In this document: positions 18,676-28,695 of the stretch, piece after piece
Layout: each line of letters opens with the position of its first letter
Position numbering within the stretch: the stretch's first letter is position 1
Source: Chromobacterium haemolyticum DSM 19808
GTDB taxonomy: Bacteria; Pseudomonadota; Gammaproteobacteria; Burkholderiales; Chromobacteriaceae
Length of the DNA: 64,000 nucleotides
Direction of reading: 5' to 3'
Assembly (NCBI RefSeq): GCF_000711885.1
Contig: NZ_JONK01000027.1
Location: 17,368 to 81,367, forward strand
Notes under the pieces: generated by a model
Told to the model about the DNA's origin: nothing
Database searches by the model: none
Seen by the model: only the letters and a program-made list of their open reading frames with translations
Position numbers and translations under genes: made by a program

Positions 18676-18815
18676 GAACCTGTTCACGATCTGCTGCGCT
18701 GCGGCGATACGGCGTTAAAAACAAGCTCAAAATGCTCATGTACCACGTGTACATTCCGCTTTTTCGCTCGTTTTCGCCTTGTCTCGTTCTTGCTCGCGAG
18801 ATCGTAAACACGTTC
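18676..18815. repeat. Repeat family B, full-length copy
   Basis: A 140-base unit from GAACCTGTTCACGATC to GATCGTAAACACGTTC, with TTA on both sides (18673-18675 and 18816-18818). The right TTA is also the stop codon (TAA on the minus strand) of the HDOD gene. It contains CAAGCTCAAAATGCTCAT and CGAGCAAGAACGAGACAAGG (minus strand), shared with the other copies. Confidence 0.75.
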
Positions 18816-19637
18816 TTAGAACATCTCGTCCAGCGCGGTGCAAGCCTCGCGCAACTCCGGCAGCGCTTCCGCCAGCGCCTCGCGGTGCAGGCCGGCGCGC
18901 TCCATCACGCTGACCGGCAAGGTGGCCAGCATGTCTTCCTCGCTCATATCGTGATTGAAGCCGGAGGTCATGAAGGACGCCAGACCAATCAGCAGCGCGA
19001 ACGGAGACACTTCCTCGTTCAGCAGATCGTGCTGATTGAAGATGGCCTCCTGGATTTCGTCTGGAAAATTCCAGCGCCGCGCCAGCTCGGCGCCCACCTC
19101 GGTCAAATCCATGCCCAGGAGCATGCGCTCGGTGGCCACCCGGTCGGCGCCGCCGGCAACGATGCGGTCTATCTGCAGCGCCTGTTCCGGCACCGCCACG
19201 TAGAGCACCAGTTCGCCGATATTGGACAGCAGGCCGCAGGTATAGCCCAACTGCGGGTCCAGCTTGGCCAGCCTGGCCAGCCGTTTGGCGGCGTTGGCCA
19301 TTGCGAAGCTGCGCTGCCAGAACGCTTTCATGTCGAAGCCCTGAATGCCCAGCGTGGCGCCGGTGACGCCGGAGGCGATCACCAGCACCCTGAGATTGTC
19401 GAAGCCGAGCAGAATGATGGCGTCGTCCAGAGAGCCCACGCGCCGGCTGCCGCCGAAGCGCGCGGTATTGGCCAAGCGCAGCACGCGCGCGGTCAACACC
19501 TGGTCATGTCCCACCTTGTCGGTAATTTCATCGATGTTCACGTCGGTGCGGTGAAAACTGGCCACCAGCTCCTGAACCACTTTGGGCACCATGGGCAGCT
19601 TGCCCGACGCTTTTTCAAATATTTCCGCCACTTGCAT
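18816..19637 (-). CDS. HDOD-domain signalling protein
   Basis: A 273-residue protein made almost entirely of one HDOD domain, a degenerate HD-hydrolase fold found in bacterial signalling proteins that usually lacks the catalytic HD pair. Visible family blocks are GKLPMVPKVVQEL at the start, DQVLTARVLRLANTA and CGLLSNIGELVL. Start at 19637 (MQVAEIF) with GGAGA upstream; the longer frame runs into untypical sequence. The stop codon coincides with the target site of the family B repeat. No partner gene is adjacent. Confidence 0.83.
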   Translation of the reverse strand: MQVAEIFEKASGKLPMVPKVVQELVASFHRTDVNIDEITDKVGHDQVLTARVLRLANTARFGGSRRVGSLDDAIILLGFDNLRVLVIASGVTGATLGIQGFDMKAFWQRSFAMANAAKRLARLAKLDPQLGYTCGLLSNIGELVLYVAVPEQALQIDRIVAGGADRVATERMLLGMDLTEVGAELARRWNFPDEIQEAIFNQHDLLNEEVSPFALLIGLASFMTSGFNHDMSEEDMLATLPVSVMERAGLHREALAEALPELREACTALDEMF

Positions 19638-19830
19638 ATGGGTCTCCAATATGAGGGTTTGCTGACGTCTGTTTTCCAGCGGCAAAACAGGCGTCAACAA
19701 ACCCAACGGTGCCGTCGCCGGCGCGGGCGTGGGCCGGCGGCGATGAAGTCCTGCTCCTTGAGCTTAGGCAATTGGCGGGGGAAAGGAAGGACAAAACCGG
19801 ACAGAGGCGCGCCAGCGGCGGGGCGGCCCC

Positions 19831-19858
19831 AAAAAAAAACAGGGCCGGGAGGCCCTGT
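19831..19858 (-). terminator. Terminator of the edd-eda operon
   Basis: ACAGGGCC pairs with GGCCCTGT around GGGA; on the minus strand the hairpin is followed by nine T residues. It begins 17 bases beyond the eda stop. Confidence 0.85.
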
Positions 19859-19874
19859 AAAGAAGCAACGTCGT

Positions 19875-20501
19875 TTAATTCCTGTGCAGCTGGCTGGCTT
19901 CCAGCGCCAACTGGGTGATGCGGTCCCAGTCGCGGTTCGCGATGGCGTCGTCCGGCGTCAGCCAGCTGCCGCCCACGGCCAACACATTGGGCAGCGCCAG
20001 GTATTCCGGCGCTTTCTTGATGTCGATGCCGCCGGTGGGGCAGAAGCGCAGATCGGAGAACGGGCTGGCCAGCGATTTAAGCAGCTTGATGCCGCCCACG
20101 GCCTCGGCCGGGAACAGCTTCTGGATGGTGAAGCCTTCGTCTTGGGCGCGCATGGCCTCGGACGGGGTGGCCACGCCGGGAATCAGGGTCAGATTGGCGG
20201 CGCGCGCGGCGGCGCCCAGCTCCGGGGTGAAGCCGGGGCTGACGCCGAACTGCGCGCCGGCGTCGATGGCGGCTTCTACATGAGCGCGGGTGCGCAGCGT
20301 GCCGGCGCCCACGATGGCGCCCGGCACTTCGTCGCGCATGCGGCGCATCGCCGCCAGCGCGGCCTTGGTGCGCAGCGTCACTTCCAGCACGCGCACGCCG
20401 CCGGCCACCAGCGCCTGGGCCAGCTCCACGGCCACGGCCGCGTCGTTGACGATGATCACCGGAACAACCGGGCCTTGGCGCAGCAGGGTCAATGCGTCCA
20501 T
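19875..20501 (-). CDS. eda: 2-dehydro-3-deoxy-6-phosphogluconate (KDPG) aldolase
   Basis: Class I aldolase that splits KDPG into pyruvate and glyceraldehyde-3-phosphate, the last Entner-Doudoroff step. About 208 residues, with the general acid Glu in VLEVTLRT and the Schiff-base Lys in IQKLFPAEAVGG. Two close starts exist: an ATG at 20507 overlapping the edd stop as ATGA, and the ATG at 20501, better spaced from GGAG. Either way it is translationally coupled to edd. A strong terminator follows. Confidence 0.95.
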   Translation of the reverse strand: MDALTLLRQGPVVPVIIVNDAAVAVELAQALVAGGVRVLEVTLRTKAALAAMRRMRDEVPGAIVGAGTLRTRAHVEAAIDAGAQFGVSPGFTPELGAAARAANLTLIPGVATPSEAMRAQDEGFTIQKLFPAEAVGGIKLLKSLASPFSDLRFCPTGGIDIKKAPEYLALPNVLAVGGSWLTPDDAIANRDWDRITQLALEASQLHRN

Positions 20502-20503
20502 AT

Positions 20504-22354
20504 TCATTTTCTCCAAGAAGCGGGGTGGAAGTCGGGATGGCGGAAGCTGGTGGCGCCGGCTTCGGCGTGGTCTGCCACCGAGCGGAACACCGCGAACAAG
20601 TCCCGGCCCATGCCAAAATCATTATGCGTCAGGTCGGCCTGCGCCTGTTCGCGCGCGGCCCATTCGGCGTCGTCCACCAGCACGGTCAGCGCGCCGCTAT
20701 TGGCGTCCAGCCGTATCAGGTCGCCGTCGCGCACTTTGCCGATCGGCCCGCCGGACAAGGCTTCCGGCGAGACGTGGATGGCGGCCGGCACTTTGCCGGA
20801 AGCGCCGGACATGCGGCCGTCGGTGACCAGGGCCACCTTGAAGCCGCGTTCCTGCAAAATGCTCAGCGCCGGGGTCAGCTTGTGCAGTTCCGGCATGCCG
20901 TTGGCGCGCGGGCCCTGGAAGCGGATCACCGCGATGAAGTCTTTTTCCAGCTCGCCGCGCTTGAACGCGGCCAGCATATCGTTTTGGTCGTGGAAAATCA
21001 CCGCCGGCGCTTCCACTACCCGGTGTTCCGGTTTGACCGCGGACACCTTGATCACCGCGCGGCCCAGTTTGCCGGACAGCAGCTTGAGGCCGCCGTCGGC
21101 GGAGAACGGGTCGGCGGCGGTGCGCAGCACGCTATCGTCCCCGCTGTCGGTAGGCGCGTCGCGCCATTTGAGCTCGCCGTTGTCCAGCCACGGCTCCTGC
21201 GCGTAGCGCGACAGGCCGCGGCCCACCACGGTGCCCACGTCCTCGTGCAGCAGGCCGGCGGACAGCAGCTCGCGGATCACAAAGCCCATGCCGCCGGCGG
21301 CGTGGAAGTGGTTCACGTCGGCCTTGCCGTTGGGGTAGGCGCGGACCAAGAGCGGCACCACGGCGGAGAGTTCGTCGAAATCGTCCCAGTTCACGGCAAT
21401 GCCGGCGGCGCGGGCAATGGCGACGATGTGCATGGTGTGGTTGGTGGAGCCGCCGGTGGCCAGCAGCCCTACGATGGCGTTGACGATGGACTTCTCGTCT
21501 ATCATCTCGCCCACCGGGGTGAAGGCCTTGCCTTGGGCGGCGATACGGGCCGCTTGCTGAGCGGCGGCGCGGGTCAGCGCCTCGCGCAGCGGGGTGCCCG
21601 GATTGACGAAGGCGGCGCCGGGCAGGTGCAGGCCCATGATCTCCATCAGCATCTGATTGGAGTTGGCGGTGCCGTAGAAGGTACAGGTGCCGGGGCCGTG
21701 GTAGGACTGGCACTCGGATTCCAGCAGCGCGTCGCGGCCCACCTTGCCTTCGGCGTACAGCTGGCGCACCTTGGCTTTTTCATCGTTGGCGATGCCGGTG
21801 GTCATCGGGCCGGCGGGAACGAATACCGCGGGCAGGTGGCCAAAGGAGAGCGCGCCTATCAACAGGCCGGGCACGATCTTGTCGCACACGCCCAAGTAAA
21901 GCGCGGCGTCGAACATCTGGTGGGACAGCGCCACCGCGGTGCTCATCGCGATGATGTCGCGGGAGAACAGGGACAGCTCCATGCCCGGCTGGCCCTGGGT
22001 TACGCCGTCGCACATCGCCGGCACGCCGCCTGCGAACTGAGCGGTGGCGCCAGCCGCCAGCGCCGCTTCCTTCAGCTGCGCCGGATAGGTTTCCAGCGGC
22101 TGGTGGGCGGACAGCATGTCATTGTAGGAAGAGACGATGGCCAGATTGGGGCGGTGTTCTTCCTTAAGATGTATCTTGATGCCGTCGGGCATGGCGGCAA
22201 AGGCGTGGGCCAAGTTGGTGCACGATAATTGCGAGCGCTCCACCCTTCCCTGATGGGCTGCGGCGCGCAAGCGGTCCAGGTAGGCGGCGCGCGTTGCCTG
22301 GCTCCGATTGACGATGCGCTCGGTAACGGCGGACAGGGTGGAATGCAAGGCCAT
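20504..22354 (-). CDS. edd: Phosphogluconate dehydratase
   Basis: Iron-sulphur dehydratase (IlvD/Edd family) converting 6-phosphogluconate to KDPG. The 616 residues are the family's usual length. Cluster-binding Cys motifs are visible in [15 protein letters not shown] and [11 protein letters not shown], and the C-terminal signature in [20 protein letters not shown]. First gene of the edd-eda operon, divergent from zwf, with a HexR-like operator 29 bases upstream of its start. Confidence 0.96.
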   Translation of the reverse strand: MALHSTLSAVTERIVNRSQATRAAYLDRLRAAAHQGRVERSQLSCTNLAHAFAAMPDGIKIHLKEEHRPNLAIVSSYNDMLSAHQPLETYPAQLKEAALAAGATAQFAGGVPAMCDGVTQGQPGMELSLFSRDIIAMSTAVALSHQMFDAALYLGVCDKIVPGLLIGALSFGHLPAVFVPAGPMTTGIANDEKAKVRQLYAEGKVGRDALLESECQSYHGPGTCTFYGTANSNQMLMEIMGLHLPGAAFVNPGTPLREALTRAAAQQAARIAAQGKAFTPVGEMIDEKSIVNAIVGLLATGGSTNHTMHIVAIARAAGIAVNWDDFDELSAVVPLLVRAYPNGKADVNHFHAAGGMGFVIRELLSAGLLHEDVGTVVGRGLSRYAQEPWLDNGELKWRDAPTDSGDDSVLRTAADPFSADGGLKLLSGKLGRAVIKVSAVKPEHRVVEAPAVIFHDQNDMLAAFKRGELEKDFIAVIRFQGPRANGMPELHKLTPALSILQERGFKVALVTDGRMSGASGKVPAAIHVSPEALSGGPIGKVRDGDLIRLDANSGALTVLVDDAEWAAREQAQADLTHNDFGMGRDLFAVFRSVADHAEAGATSFRHPDFHPASWRK

Positions 22355-22382
22355 GATGACGTTCCGTGTTGAAGTGGGTTGA

Positions 22383-22398
22383 TAGTAGTTTTACTACA
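22383..22398. promoter_or_regulatory. HexR-like operator, edd side
   Basis: TAGTAGTTTTACTACA (reverse TGTAGTAAAACTACTA) is a near-perfect match to the known HexR palindrome TGTARTWWWAYTACA. It lies between edd and zwf, and hexR is encoded in the zwf operon. KDPG is the inducer in characterised HexR systems. Confidence 0.75.
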
Positions 22399-22562
22399 CT
22401 CAAAATGCAAGACGCGCTCCAGCGCCGTCTCGCCATGATACGCCCGGCGGCGCTGGGCAACACCCGCCGTTGCAGCGATTGAGCGAATTGTTTGCTTTGA
22501 GGCAAAAGGTGTTGCAAAAGCGGCCTGCGTCAGCGGGATGACATGGACAAGGTAAATGCTGG

Positions 22563-22578
22563 TGGTAATATAACTACA
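22563..22578. promoter_or_regulatory. HexR-like operator, zwf side
   Basis: TGGTAATATAACTACA (reverse TGTAGTTATATTACCA) matches the HexR palindrome with one or two deviations in one arm. It lies 31 bases upstream of the zwf start. Two sites in a 250-base divergent region suggest joint repression of edd-eda and zwf. Confidence 0.65.
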
Positions 22579-22608
22579 TCTACAAACATCTCGAGATGGA
22601 AGATCAGG

Positions 22609-24087
22609 ATGGATACCCGTACTACGCCAACCCCGGCCTTCGATATGGTGTTGTTCGGCGGCGCCGGCGATCTAGTGATGCGCAAGCTGCTGCCCTCCTT
22701 GTATCAGGCGCACGCGGCCGGCCTGCTCAATCAGCAGGGCCGCATCCTGGCGCTGGGCCGCAAGGAACTGAGCCGCGACGACTACCTGGCCTTTGTCGAG
22801 AAGAACTCGCGCCAGCACGTCAAAGCCCATTTCGACGCCGCCGCCTGGGACAGCTTCTGTGCGCGGATTGAATACCTGAAAGTGGACGCCTCCCAGCCGC
22901 GGGACTTCCCGGCGCTGGCGGACAAGCTCAAGGGCGACGACGGCCGCGTGGTGGTCTGTTATCTGGCCACCGCGCCCAATCTGTTCGCCGGCATCTGCGA
23001 GAACCTGGCGGCGGTGGGCCTCAATAGCGGCAACGTGCGCGTGGTGTTGGAAAAGCCGCTGGGCACGGATCTGGACTCCTCCAACGAGATCAACGACGAC
23101 GTGGCGCGCTTCTTCAAGGAAGAGCAGCTGTACCGGATCGACCATTACCTGGGCAAGGAATCGGTGCAAAACCTGATGGCGATCCGCTTCGCCAACGCGC
23201 TGTTCGAACCGCTGTGGCGGCGCGAATGGATACACGACGTGCAGATCACCATCTCCGAAGACCTGGGCGTGGGCAGCCGCGGCGACTTCTACGACGGCAC
23301 CGGCGCGCTGCGCGACATGGTGCAGAACCACCTGCTGCAACTGCTGTGTATTGTGGCTATGGAGCCGCCGGCCAATATGGAAGCCGACGCGGTGCGCGAC
23401 GAGAAGCTCAAGGTGCTGAAGGCATTGCGCCCGTTCAGCGAGCAGGACGTGGCGGCCAAGACCGTGCGCGGCCAGTACAAGGCCGGCGCCGTGGGCGGCC
23501 AGCCAGTGGTGGGCTATTTGAGCGAGCAGGGCATCCCCGCAGACAGCCAGACCGAAACCTTCGTCGCGCTCAAGGCCGAGATCGACAACTGGCGCTGGGC
23601 CGGCGTGCCCTTCTTCCTGCGCACCGGCAAACGGATGCAGGAGCGGCTGGCCGAAATCGTCATCAACTTCCGCGACGTGCCGCACCAGCTGTTCAATGGC
23701 CCGATGAGCGGCAGCCACACCGCCAACCGGCTGGTGATCCGCTTGCAACCGGAAGAAAGCATCCGCCTGTACTTCCTTGCCAAGGAACCCGGCGACACCA
23801 TGCGCCTGCAACCGGCCTACCTCGACCTGGACTTCTACAAAGCCTTCAAGGTGCGCCGCGCCGACGCCTACGAGCGCCTGCTGCTGGACGTGATCCGCGG
23901 CAAGTTGGCCCTCTTCATGCGCCGTGACGAGCTGATCGAGGCCTGGCGCTGGGTGGAGCCCATCATGGACGCCTGGAGCCGCAGCAGCAACCTGCCGCCC
24001 AAGCAGTACACCGCCGGCACCTGGGGTCCGGCGGCGTCTAGTGCTTTGTTATCGCGCGATGGGATAGGCTGGCACGAGGAATGCTAA
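22609..24087 (+). CDS. zwf: Glucose-6-phosphate 1-dehydrogenase
   Basis: Oxidises glucose-6-phosphate to 6-phosphogluconolactone with NAD(P)+. 492 residues; the Rossmann motif LFGGAGDLVMRKLLP lies near the N-terminus and the active-site signature RIDHYLGKE with catalytic His is intact. MDTRTTP at 22609 is chosen; the upstream in-frame extension overlaps the HexR site and is not family-like. First gene of zwf-pgl-glk-hexR-pgi; a repeat-bearing 208-base gap separates it from pgl. Confidence 0.96.
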   Translation: MDTRTTPTPAFDMVLFGGAGDLVMRKLLPSLYQAHAAGLLNQQGRILALGRKELSRDDYLAFVEKNSRQHVKAHFDAAAWDSFCARIEYLKVDASQPRDFPALADKLKGDDGRVVVCYLATAPNLFAGICENLAAVGLNSGNVRVVLEKPLGTDLDSSNEINDDVARFFKEEQLYRIDHYLGKESVQNLMAIRFANALFEPLWRREWIHDVQITISEDLGVGSRGDFYDGTGALRDMVQNHLLQLLCIVAMEPPANMEADAVRDEKLKVLKALRPFSEQDVAAKTVRGQYKAGAVGGQPVVGYLSEQGIPADSQTETFVALKAEIDNWRWAGVPFFLRTGKRMQERLAEIVINFRDVPHQLFNGPMSGSHTANRLVIRLQPEESIRLYFLAKEPGDTMRLQPAYLDLDFYKAFKVRRADAYERLLLDVIRGKLALFMRRDELIEAWRWVEPIMDAWSRSSNLPPKQYTAGTWGPAASSALLSRDGIGWHEEC

Positions 24088-24089
24088 GC

Positions 24090-24265
24090 CGCATGGAGGC
24101 ATCCATCTGCTACGCGTCTCGATCTCGAATGCTGCGGTGCTCGCCGTACTACTTGTACGGCTGTACTACTCGCTTCGACCTTGAGGCGCTCGCGACGATG
24201 GACGATGGCTGCGCCATGCTGACTGTTTTGCAGCGCGTTTCGAACTCGAACGCTGCGATGTTTGA
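24090..24265. repeat. Repeat-like insertion between zwf and pgl
   Basis: This gap contains a hairpin CCGTAC-TACTT-GTACGG near 24146-24162 and two related blocks (TCGATCTCGAATGCTGCGGTG near 24118 and TCGAACTCGAACGCTGCGATG near 24241). It has no convincing coding capacity. It separates two genes that otherwise belong to one tight operon and could attenuate transcription. Confidence 0.45.
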
Positions 24266-24295
24266 TTTTAATTTTTTACCCGCGGAGCGCCGCTG

Positions 24296-24973
24296 ATGAA
24301 CTGCGTAGAATTTTCCGATAGCGAGCAACAGTCCACCGCGCTGGCCAATAGCGTGGCCGCCAGGCTGGGCGCCGCCATCGCCAGTCAGGGCGCCGCCGTG
24401 TTGGCGGTGTCCGGTGGCAAATCGCCGATTCCCTTTTTCCACATGCTCAGCACCATGGCGATAGACTGGTCCAAGGTGACTGTCACCCTGGTGGACGAGC
24501 GTTTTGTGCCGGACAGCCATCCGGACAGCAACGCCGCGCTGGTGCGCGCCCACTTGCTGCGCGACCGCGCCGTGGAGGCGCGTTTCCTCCCCCTGGTGGA
24601 AGATGCCGCGGACATCGACGCCGAGGTGGCGCGCGCCAACGCCGGATTTGCGCCGCCCACCGTCGCCATCCTGGGCATGGGCGAGGACGGCCACACCGCC
24701 TCGCTATTCCCCGGCGCTGACGAGCTGGCGGCCGGGTTGGACCCGGCCTCCGCCGCGGCCTTCCTGGCGGTGACGCCCAAGACCGCGCCGCACCGCCGGA
24801 TCTCGATGAGCTACGCCGCGTTGCTGCGCGCCGGTTGTCTGATTCTGTCCATCCAGGGCGACAAGAAGCGCCAGGTGCTGGACGCCGCCGCCAAGGGCGT
24901 CAGCGACGCGTTGCCCATCAGCCATTTCCTGGCCCAGAACAAGGTGGAGCTGGATGTCTACTGGTCTGCCTGA
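24296..24973 (+). CDS. pgl: 6-phosphogluconolactonase
   Basis: Hydrolyses 6-phosphogluconolactone to 6-phosphogluconate, the step after Zwf. 225 residues with AVSGGKSPIPFF near residue 38, VDERFVPDSHPDSN and the family signature GMGEDGHTASLFPG. It lies downstream of zwf and overlaps glk by 20 bases, so it is co-translated with it. Confidence 0.95.
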   Translation: MNCVEFSDSEQQSTALANSVAARLGAAIASQGAAVLAVSGGKSPIPFFHMLSTMAIDWSKVTVTLVDERFVPDSHPDSNAALVRAHLLRDRAVEARFLPLVEDAADIDAEVARANAGFAPPTVAILGMGEDGHTASLFPGADELAAGLDPASAAAFLAVTPKTAPHRRISMSYAALLRAGCLILSIQGDKKRQVLDAAAKGVSDALPISHFLAQNKVELDVYWSA

Positions 24974-25979
24974 GCAATGGCCGCGGCTGCTGGCCGATAT
25001 CGGCGGCAGCAACGCCCGCTTTGCGCTGGAAACCGCGCCCGGCGTGATCGAGGACATCGAGGTGCTGCCCTGCGCCGGCTACCCCACGCTGTTGGACGCG
25101 ATCCGCGCTTATCTGGACCTGGCCGGCGCGCGAGCGGTCGCCCATGCCGCTTTCGGCATCGCCAACCCGGTGTTGGGCGACTGGGTGCAGATGACCAATC
25201 ATCACTGGGCGTTTTCCATTGAGGCTACGCGCCGGGCGCTGGGCCTGACCACGCTGCGGGTGATCAACGATTTCACCGCGCTGGCGCTGGCCTTGCCGCA
25301 TTTGCCGGCGAGCGAACTGCTGCGCATCGGCGGCGGCGAGGCGGAGGCCGGCGCGCCGCTGGCGCTGATCGGTCCCGGCACCGGCCTGGGCGTGTCGGCG
25401 CTGATTCCCTACCCGGGCGGCTACGCGCCCTTGTCCGGCGAGGGCGGTCACGTCGGTTTCGCTCCGTTTGACGAGCGGGAGGCCGATATCTGGCGGCACG
25501 CGATGCGGCGCTTTGGCCACGTATCCGCCGAACGGCTGCTGTCTGGATCCGGTATCCCGTTGATTTACCAAGCCTTGTGCGAACGCGCAGGCGAAACGGC
25601 CGCGGTGTTGGACCCGGCCGAGGTCACCGCGCGCGGCCTGTCCGGAGCTTGTCCGCGCTGTCGCGAAACCCTGGAAGTGTTCTGCGGCATGCTGGGCGGC
25701 GCGGCGGCAAATCTGGCCCTGAATCTCGGCGCCCGTGGCGGCGTGTATCTAGGTGGTGGTATCGTGCCGCGTCTACGCGGTTTTTTTGAACAATCACCAT
25801 TCCGCCGCCGCTTCGAGGATAAGGGACGGATGTCCGGCTATCTGGCCGCGATTCCGGTCTATCTGATCGTCAGCTCCTACCCGGCTTTGCCGGGCGTGGC
25901 CGCCCATCTGGCGGCCGAACTGGCGAGCGCCCGCGCCCGACCCCGGGCGCATCCTGACGACGGCGCGGCAGGAGAGTAA
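24954..25979 (+). CDS. glk: Glucokinase
   Basis: ATP-dependent glucose kinase of the bacterial Glk family. The N-terminal phosphate-binding loop is LLADIGGSNARFAL; the catalytic Asp is in VINDFTALALAL; IGPGTGLGVSAL and EGGHVGF complete the sugar site. About 341 residues with a short Pro/Arg-rich C-terminal tail. The start overlaps the end of pgl by 20 bases, and hexR begins four bases after its stop. Confidence 0.94.
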   Translation: MSTGLPEQWPRLLADIGGSNARFALETAPGVIEDIEVLPCAGYPTLLDAIRAYLDLAGARAVAHAAFGIANPVLGDWVQMTNHHWAFSIEATRRALGLTTLRVINDFTALALALPHLPASELLRIGGGEAEAGAPLALIGPGTGLGVSALIPYPGGYAPLSGEGGHVGFAPFDEREADIWRHAMRRFGHVSAERLLSGSGIPLIYQALCERAGETAAVLDPAEVTARGLSGACPRCRETLEVFCGMLGGAAANLALNLGARGGVYLGGGIVPRLRGFFEQSPFRRRFEDKGRMSGYLAAIPVYLIVSSYPALPGVAAHLAAELASARARPRAHPDDGAAGE

Positions 25980-25983
25980 ATAC

Positions 25984-26835
25984 ATGCTTGAACGTATCAG
26001 GAGCCAATTGGAGATCCTGTCCTCGGCCGAGCGCAAAGTGGCCGAGCTGGTGCTGGAGCAGCCTTACACCGTGATCCAGGCGGCGGTGGCCGACATCGCC
26101 AAGAACGCCGGCGTCAGCCAGCCCACCGTGATCCGCTTTTGCCGCACCGTGGGCTGTTCCGGCCTGCCGGACTTCAAACTGAAGCTGGCCGGCAGCCTGG
26201 TCACCGGCGTGCCCTATGTGCACTCCAGCGTGCGCCCTGAAGATCCAACCTCGGAAATCGTCGCCAAGGTATTCGACAACACCGTGTCCGCGCTGCTCAA
26301 GTGCCGCAACGACGTCAATCCGCAGTCGATAGAATCCGCGGTGAGGTTGCTGACCGACGCGCGCCGCATCGAGTTCTACGGCCTGGGCAACTCCGGCATC
26401 ATCGCCGCGGACGCCCAGCATAAATTCTTCCGCTTCGGCATTCCCACCGTCGCCTATTCCGACACCCACATTCAGATGATGGCGGCGTCGGTGCTGGGGC
26501 CGGGCGATGTGCTGGTGGCGATTTCCAGCTCCGGCCGCACGCTGGAGTTGCTGGAAGCCGTGGACGTGGCCTTGTCCGCCGGCGCCAGCGTGGTGGCGCT
26601 GACCACCAGCGGTTCGCCGCTGGCGCGCCGCGCCACTGTGGCCTTGATCGCCGACACATTGGAAGACAATGAAACCTACAGCCCGATGATTTCGCGCATC
26701 GTGCATCTGGTGCAGATCGACATCCTGGCGGTGAGCGTGGCGCTCAAGCGCGGGCCGGGCCTGATCAGCCAGCTGGAAAAAACCAAGCACAGCCTGAAGA
26801 ACCGAAGGCTGGACAACAAAACCGAAGAGGATTGA
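25984..26835 (+). CDS. hexR: HexR, RpiR-family transcriptional regulator
   Basis: An N-terminal RpiR helix-turn-helix ([20 protein letters not shown], residues ~39-58) is followed by a SIS sugar-phosphate domain ([31 protein letters not shown]). 283 residues, as in HexR. Its position inside the zwf-pgi operon and the matching palindromes at 22383 and 22563 support the name. In characterised species it represses zwf and edd and is released by KDPG, so autoregulation through the operon promoter is likely. Confidence 0.92.
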   Translation: MLERIRSQLEILSSAERKVAELVLEQPYTVIQAAVADIAKNAGVSQPTVIRFCRTVGCSGLPDFKLKLAGSLVTGVPYVHSSVRPEDPTSEIVAKVFDNTVSALLKCRNDVNPQSIESAVRLLTDARRIEFYGLGNSGIIAADAQHKFFRFGIPTVAYSDTHIQMMAASVLGPGDVLVAISSSGRTLELLEAVDVALSAGASVVALTTSGSPLARRATVALIADTLEDNETYSPMISRIVHLVQIDILAVSVALKRGPGLISQLEKTKHSLKNRRLDNKTEED

Positions 26836-26840
26836 CCATC

Positions 26841-28499
26841 ATGAGCGAACTGACCGAACTGCCGGCCTGGCAGGCACTATGGGACCATTTTGCCGAGGCC
26901 AAGCACCAGCACATGCGCGATTTGTTCGCCGCCGATCCGGAGCGGGCGGAGCGCTATGCGCTGGAGGTGGGCGGCCTGTTCCTCGATTATTCCAAGAACC
27001 GCATCACCGATGAGACCCTGAAGGGCTTGATGCAGCTGGCGCGCGAGTCCGGGCTGCCGGCCAAGATCAAGGCCATGTTCAAGGGCGAGAAGCTCAACAG
27101 CACCGAAAACCGCGCAGTGCTGCACGTGGCGCTGCGCAACCGCACCAACTCGCCCATCCATGTGGATGGCGAGGACGTGATGCCCAAGGTCAACTCGGTG
27201 CTGGAGCGCATGGGCAAGTTTGCTCACGCGGTGCGTTCCGGCGAATGGCTGGGCTATACCAACCAGCCCATCACCGACATCGTCAACATCGGCATCGGCG
27301 GCTCGGATCTGGGCCCGTTGATGGTCTGTAGCGCGCTCAAGCCTTTCGGTCATCCGCGGCTGAACATGCACTTCGTCTCCAATGTGGACGGCGCCCAGCT
27401 CAAGGAAACCCTGAAAAAGGTCCATTCCGAGACCACGCTGTTCGTGGTGGAGTCCAAGACCTTCACCACTCAAGAGACGCTGACCAACGCGCTGACCGCG
27501 CGCGACTGGTTCTTGCAGCGCTCGCGCGATGAAAGCGCGGTGGCCAAGCACTTCGTGGCGGTGTCCACCAACCAGAAGGCGGTGGCGGATTTCGGCATCG
27601 ACCCGTCGAACATGTTCGAATTCTGGGACTGGGTGGGCGGCCGCTACAGCCTGTGGTCGGCCATCGGCCTGCCCATCATGCTCTACCTGGGCGAGGAGAA
27701 CTTCACCGAACTCCTCAACGGCGCCCACATCATGGACCAGCATTTCAGAAACGCGCCGTTCGAACAGAACATGCCGGTGCTGCTGGCCATGATTGGGGTC
27801 TGGTACATCAATTTCTACGGCGGCGGCAGCCATGTGATCGCGCCTTACGATCAATACCTGCACCGCCTGCCGGCCTTCATCCAGCAACTGGACATGGAGT
27901 CCAACGGCAAGCAGGTGATGCTGGACGGCCAGCCGGTGAACTTCGAAACCGCTCCCATTATCTGGGGCGAGACCGGCATCAACGGCCAGCACGCCTTCTT
28001 CCAGCTCTTGCATCAAGGCACCCATATTTCGCCGATCGACCTGATTGCCTCGGTGCAAAACTGTTCCAGCCTGCCCGGTCACCATGAAATCCTGCTGGCC
28101 AACGTGTTTGCCCAGGCCGAGGCCTTCATGCGCGGCAAGACCGCGGACGAGGTGCGCGCAGAGCTGAAGGAGCAGGGCCTCAAGGGCGAGGCGCTGGAAG
28201 CGCTGGTGCCGCACAAGGTGTTCGGCGGCAACCGGCCCACCAACACCTTGCTGATGAGCCGCTTGAACCCGCGCAATCTGGGCTCCTTGATTGCGCTGTA
28301 CGAGCACAAGATCTTCGTGCAGGGCGTGATCTGGCACATCAACAGCTTCGACCAGTGGGGCGTGGAGCTGGGCAAACAGCTGGCCAAGACCATACACGCC
28401 GAGCTGACCGGCAAGCTCCAGCACGCCGAACACGACAGCTCCACCCGGCGGTTGATCGAGCTGTACCGTCAGGTCAACGCCGACGACTGCAAGTGCTGA
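26841..28499 (+). CDS. pgi: Glucose-6-phosphate isomerase
   Basis: Interconverts glucose-6-phosphate and fructose-6-phosphate. 552 residues with the phosphate-binding [11 protein letters not shown], the signature [16 protein letters not shown] and the C-terminal Lys region [17 protein letters not shown]. The ATG at 26841 has AGAGGA upstream; a TTG nine bases earlier overlaps the hexR stop. Last gene of the operon, followed by a strong terminator. Confidence 0.97.
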   Translation: MSELTELPAWQALWDHFAEAKHQHMRDLFAADPERAERYALEVGGLFLDYSKNRITDETLKGLMQLARESGLPAKIKAMFKGEKLNSTENRAVLHVALRNRTNSPIHVDGEDVMPKVNSVLERMGKFAHAVRSGEWLGYTNQPITDIVNIGIGGSDLGPLMVCSALKPFGHPRLNMHFVSNVDGAQLKETLKKVHSETTLFVVESKTFTTQETLTNALTARDWFLQRSRDESAVAKHFVAVSTNQKAVADFGIDPSNMFEFWDWVGGRYSLWSAIGLPIMLYLGEENFTELLNGAHIMDQHFRNAPFEQNMPVLLAMIGVWYINFYGGGSHVIAPYDQYLHRLPAFIQQLDMESNGKQVMLDGQPVNFETAPIIWGETGINGQHAFFQLLHQGTHISPIDLIASVQNCSSLPGHHEILLANVFAQAEAFMRGKTADEVRAELKEQGLKGEALEALVPHKVFGGNRPTNTLLMSRLNPRNLGSLIALYEHKIFVQGVIWHINSFDQWGVELGKQLAKTIHAELTGKLQHAEHDSSTRRLIELYRQVNADDCKC

Positions 28500-28514
28500 G
28501 CCGGACGCCGGCCC

Positions 28515-28550
28515 AAACAAAACGCGAGGCCTCGGCCTCGCGTTTTGTTT
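28515..28550 (+). terminator. Terminator after pgi
   Basis: A perfect 16-base stem (AAACAAAACGCGAGGC with its complement) and a CTCG loop, ending in TTTTGTTT. Confidence 0.9.
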
Positions 28551-28552
28551 GG

Positions 28553-28695
28553 ATCTCGCCGCTGCGCACGATCCGTTGTGGGCGGCAATACCGCGTTGAA
28601 AACAGCCTCGAAATGCCCAGGCACCCTGTGTGCCCTCCGCTTTCTCGGCCGTTTTCGCCTTGTCCCGCCTTAGCTCGCGAGATCGTGAATAGGCT
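28553..28695. repeat. Repeat family B, diverged copy
   Basis: It aligns with 18676-18815 throughout (CTCGAAATGCC, CTTTCTCGGCCGTTTTCGCC, AGCTCGCGAGATCGTGAAT). The right end abuts TTA at 28696-28698, the stop codon of the META lipoprotein gene; the left end has decayed against the pgi terminator. Confidence 0.65.

Noticed and set aside
18537..21206. An 889-codon plus-strand frame
   Set aside because: It runs through repeats and opposite to the HDOD, eda and edd genes; a high-GC antisense shadow.
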